From: Penelope pileata
Lineage: Eukaryota > Chordata > Aves > Galliformes > Cracidae
Length of the DNA: 64,000 nt
Direction of reading: 5' to 3'
Assembly: GCA_013396635.1 (NCBI GenBank)
Contig: WBMW01005104.1
Span: 664,843-728,842 of the forward strand
How positions within the stretch are numbered: the first letter of the stretch is position 1; each line of letters opens with the position of its first letter. The position numbers were made by a program, and so were the translations under genes. The notes under the pieces are model-generated. The model made no database searches. It saw nothing but the letters and a program-made list of their open reading frames with translations, and was not told the DNA's origin. Shown here piece by piece: positions 60,250-64,000 of the stretch.

Positions 60250-60821
60250 CAATGAGTGCTGATCCGAAAATTATGCCTCCTGTTTTATTATTTTGGCCCA
60301 CGATGTTAGAGGCAGATGTTGGTGGTGTGACAGTAGAGGTTGAACCTTCCCACCAATATTCCGTTCCATTTTGTTGCCATGTGACAGATGGCAGCAGAGG
60401 GATAGTCTGACCAGATGGTGTCTGACATGGAAGTGCAGATGAAGCAAATGTGTGGAATTGGGTTCCACCATGCAGAAAAAATGGCACCCATTGACATTCA
60501 TCGATGCTTGCTGAATGTTGATGGAGACCAAACAGTGGATGTGAGCACAATGAGGTGGTGGGTGGTTCATTTCAGCAGTGGCAAAAGTGACATGAAAGAC
60601 AAGGCATGTTCTGGATGGCCGTGCACAGCTGTCACATCACAAAACGAAGCACATCTCAATCAGCTCATCCATGTGAATAGGCTAATGGTGGTGACTATTT
60701 TGAAAGATAGTGTTTTGTAGCTGAGAATTTGCTCTATCAAATAGTGCTATTGTGTTCTTTGTATCTGTTATAGTTTCCATGGAAAGAAATAGCAGGCGTT
60801 ACTTCCAGAGGGACCTATGTA
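60250..60821 (+). mobile_element. Galluhop-like mariner remnant, internally deleted
   Basis: The plus strand from about 60420 reads MEVQMKQMCGIGFHHAEKMA, then PIDIHRCLLNVDGDQTVDVS and TMRWWVVHFSSGKSDMKDKA, the N-terminal helix-turn-helix DNA-binding part of a mariner transposase. It then jumps at about 60685 to the non-coding 3' end, so the DDE/D catalytic region is missing. The ends are weakly inverted: 60256-60292 (GATCCGAAAATTATGCCTCC) versus 60782-60817 (GGCGTTACTTCCAGAGGGAC on the opposite strand). Full Galluhop copies are about 1.2 kb; this one is about 570 bp. End points are approximate. Confidence 0.85.
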
Positions 60822-63544
60822 ATGACAAAGCAACTCTAGTTTGCTTCAAAAGCTTGATCTTCTCCAAATAATTTGCACTGGGGGCATGGTGTTTTTTAAT
60901 GCCATACATCCACTGAAACAGCATCAGGAAACGACAGAGTGGACTCCAAGCTTGTTTAAGCAACAGTCAGGGCACAGAGAAGCAGGAATACCCATATCAT
61001 GTTGAGACCTGGGAACTGTGAATTCAACTTCCCTGAGACTCTCAGGCTTCCTTCTCTTCATGAAAAAATATTTGTATAATTCTTTCTTTTCTTATGTTAA
61101 TCCTTTGTCTCTAAGGTCAATGGAGTCACAAAGAATTATGGCAGGGAAAGGCTATGGAGCATCACAACCAAAGCTCATACTGAATTTAAAGATGTGTCTA
61201 TTACAAAAAGCAGCTCCTAGTGGGTAAGAAAAAATGTCTCATTGCCAGGCCTTCAGACTATGTCCTTGGCATGCTCCCAATATCAACTGGCCTAAAGCGA
61301 AAATGAAGTACTGAGAACTTATCTCAAACTTTGATCCCAGCCCATTCTCTTGTACGAGCAGCAGATGAACAGATCAGTCATACCTACGCTATGTCAGGTT
61401 AGCACTAACACTAATAAAAATCTATACTATTGTGACAGAAAGTTTCTCAAGGAGATTGGGTTTCACCTATTGAACAAATCCTTTTCTTATTACCTTGAAG
61501 AGTAAGAGCCAAAGTTGTATCTATATCTTCTAGGTATTCCTGTTGGGAAAACTCAGAGTCAGCAAGGGTGGTGTCTTGTAAAACATAGCCACAGGCTTAT
61601 CCAGCACCGTGTAATAATTTCCAACAGACATATGTGCGTCACTGGTGGTTTTCCTGTACAATTCACTGTAAGCAGAGCACACTTTACAGTCTGTGAATAA
61701 CAGAAAGCAACTGGCGGGACGCTGCTGCTGTGGCATGTATGCGAACAGCATGCTGTTTCTCAGAGTGAATGTTAAATTGTAGCTCAAAGCTACATTGCAG
61801 TGCTTGTGCCCGGGACATCTCAGTGGATTCTGTTAGTGAACACTAGGATTACTAATCAGATACAAGGACATTTTATCCCACATAATTTGCAGGTTTATAC
61901 GACTGCTGTTTTATAATTATTTAGCTGAAGCTCAGCCTCCCAGAAATGCATTTACAGATAAAGAACAACAGTTGCCTTGCGCATCTAGTCAGAAAGCTCA
62001 AATATGAGATTTGTGATAAAGGGAACTGATATAAAAATAAATTTAGGCTTTCTGTCCTAATCTCTCACACAAAACATGACATGCTTCATTTGGCGTTTAG
62101 AAGACCAGCTTAATGCATCAGCATTGGCGGCGCAGCAGGGGATTTTCTCAAGGTATGTATATGATGTCTGCCTGCATATCTCTGATTAGAATCAAGATCA
62201 ACAAAAATAAATTCTGATTAACTGTAATGTGCAGCTTGCTGTCAGGAAACTCTTTGAGCCGTCTTTTACCGGTAAACATCTATGGCTGAATTTCTTCACT
62301 CGTGTCAGAGTGTCAAGTTGCTGTGCCATTGCAGCATTAGAACTGCTCTTCAGAAGATAACATGAAAAAGGTGGTGTTCACTTCGATTTCATTTTGTTAA
62401 TTGTGAAAAAGGTTATTCTTTCTTTGTCTCTTGAACATGTTTTCAAGTGGGTGAACATCAAAATTTGGAAGTGAAAGGGAGGGACAAGTTTGCTTTATTT
62501 GTAATACTTTTTTTTTTAATTTTCTTTCTACCCATCTAACTGATAGTAAGCTGATTTGATCGCCAGCAGAAGCACAAATATTATTCATCAAGAATAGGTG
62601 ATTAATTTCAAACTTACATTTGATTTTCCTCTTGAAACACTCTGTACTCTGAGCTACGGGCTTATCTGTCGCAACACTTGTTTCAGGTGCTAATATTAAT
62701 GGCAAAGACTTCAAAATCAAGCAATGTGTGGGTCAGGCCAGCTCCATCAGCAGACGTGCCAACTCACATACACCGGGAATGAGCTTCAAGCAGCTGGTTT
62801 GCTCTCACCCTCACTTCAAGGCTTGAATCTCATTGCAGGGAGGCCTGCCTCCTGCTCTGGCAGGCATAGGTGGTTAGCCCAATCCGTCGGCCACCTCTCC
62901 AGCAAAGGAGTGACACAGAGAGGGCAAGCTGCAGCCACACTGAGCTCCACTGTGCAGAAGAAGAAGCTCTTTTTCTGCTGGAGTTAGCACTGGCTTCCTC
63001 TCTGGAGAGCATTGGCCAGGTGATCGCTGCTCCCTTTGCCAGTCATGGTTGCCGCCCTGTTTGCCTCACTCGTGTCTTCACGGGACACTTCAGGCTGAAC
63101 GACCACGACTAAGCAGGTTGACCCAGGTGAGCTGAATCTCACTAACAGGGAGGGAAACTGCTCTTAGCCTATCACCAAGATGAAGAACATTCTCATACAT
63201 TCATTTCATTAAGATCTAAGATAATGAGTATTATCTCAGTCGGTCTGTGGGATAAAAGCACTCACAGAGACAGTCACGGTACTCAGTAGCTGTAAGGTAA
63301 TTACAGCTATGTGTCAGCAACTTGTCTTTGGGGAGAAGAGGGAATGGACAGAGATGGATGTCTCCAAAACTCTGCTCTGTGGAAAGAGAGATGGGATCTT
63401 TTGCCTCTTCACAAACACCGCATTTTTTTTCAGGATTCCCGCTGCTAGCATGATTTTTTTTCAGTATATTGTTAACTCCTTCCCTCTCATTCTCCCACAA
63501 AGTGTATGTGCTTTTAAACTCAATCCTTGTGTATCATTTCTCTA
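60822..63544. other. Intergenic, nothing recognised
   Basis: Unique sequence with a mildly GC-rich patch at about 62740-63110 in which frames overlap on both strands. No motif, promoter or repeat was recognised. Confidence 0.5.
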
Positions 63545-64000
63545 GAGAGTCTTATTAGCCTGATGGGCTCCATTGAAGGGTACTCAGAGATCCAGCTGAT
63601 GTCACCATGAGACCTCTCACAATTATTTTTCAACTGTCTTGGGAATCTGGAGAGGTCCCACTTGAATGGAAGCTGGCAAACATTGTTCCAATTTTCAAGA
63701 AGGGCAAAAAAAGAAGACCCTGGTTATTATATGCCTGTCAGTCTCACTTCAGTGCCTTGTAAAATTATGGAGAAAATTATTCTGGGAGTTATTGAAAAAC
63801 ACCTGAAGAACTATGTGGTCACTGGTCACAGCCAACACAGGTTCATGACGGGAAGGTCCAGTTTAACTAATTAAATTTCCTTTTATGACAAGGTCACCCA
63901 TCTGGCTGACCAAGGGAAGCCAGTTGAGGTAATCTTTTTGGATTTCAGTAAAGATTTCAATCCTGTTTCTCACAGTATCCTTCTGAACAAAATGTCCAGC
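63545..64000 (+). mobile_element. CR1 LINE reverse-transcriptase fragment running off the window
   Basis: The plus strand encodes an internal part of the CR1 reverse transcriptase: VPLEWKLANIVPIFKKGK, then KEDPGYYMPVSLTSVPCKIM, GHSQHRFMTGRSSLTN and VEVIFLDFSKDFNPVSH. There is a +1 frame change in the A-rich stretch near 63705-63712 and an in-frame TAA at about 63872-63874, so it is a dead copy. The aspartate of motif A (LDFSK) is present. The rest of the element lies beyond the right edge. Confidence 0.9.

Noticed and set aside
1..64000. Endogenous retrovirus or LTR pairs, CRISPR arrays, bacterial-style operons
   Set aside because: No paired direct LTRs, primer-binding site or gag/pol-like frames were seen. 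The reverse-transcriptase fragments are of the CR1 LINE type. Regular spaced repeats and prokaryotic gene packing are absent.

Overview
This is vertebrate nuclear DNA. It is AT-rich and mostly non-coding, with one split gene and decayed transposons. Several degenerate CR1 LINE fragments, some ending in the ATTCTATGAT-type 3' microsatellite, and a Galluhop-like mariner remnant point to a bird, most likely a galliform such as chicken or turkey. The species call is inference; the repeats themselves are visible.

The only confidently supported gene is SAMSN1 (HACS1/SLY2), on the minus strand from the ATG at 56735 to the stop at 24086. I could place eight coding exons with matching splice phases: 56735-56679, 40805-40734, 40156-40001, 37998-37878, 36475-36324, 33853-33647, 32644-32494 and 24291-24086. 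Together they give 1122 nt including the stop, or 373 residues, which is the length I recall for the main human isoform. The product is a cytoplasmic/nuclear immune adaptor with a serine-rich SLY-type N-terminal region, a basic nuclear-localisation-like stretch, an SH3 domain (exons 5-6), a SAM domain (exons 6-7) and an acidic/serine tail. Intron 1 is about 15.9 kb and intron 7 about 8.2 kb; the other five are 0.6-2.5 kb. A purine-rich stretch with an ETS/PU.1-like box lies about 200 bp upstream of the ATG and is a candidate promoter.

Layout: 1-22.5 kb is apparently intergenic sequence beyond the 3' end of SAMSN1, with CR1 fragments at about 2.4, 6.7-7.3 and 18.9-19.6 kb and an in-frame 30-bp tandem repeat near 12.35 kb. 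About 23-24.1 kb is the probable 3' UTR. The gene covers 24.1-56.7 kb and has CR1 fragments in its introns. From 57 to 64 kb is upstream flank, with an 80-bp AT-rich palindrome (57.9 kb), an internally deleted mariner (60.25-60.82 kb) and a CR1 reverse-transcriptase fragment that runs off the window edge.

No novel gene system, RNA gene, CRISPR array or complete mobile element could be supported. From known vertebrate gene order, HSPA13 would be expected beyond the left edge and NRIP1 beyond the right edge, but neither is seen here.
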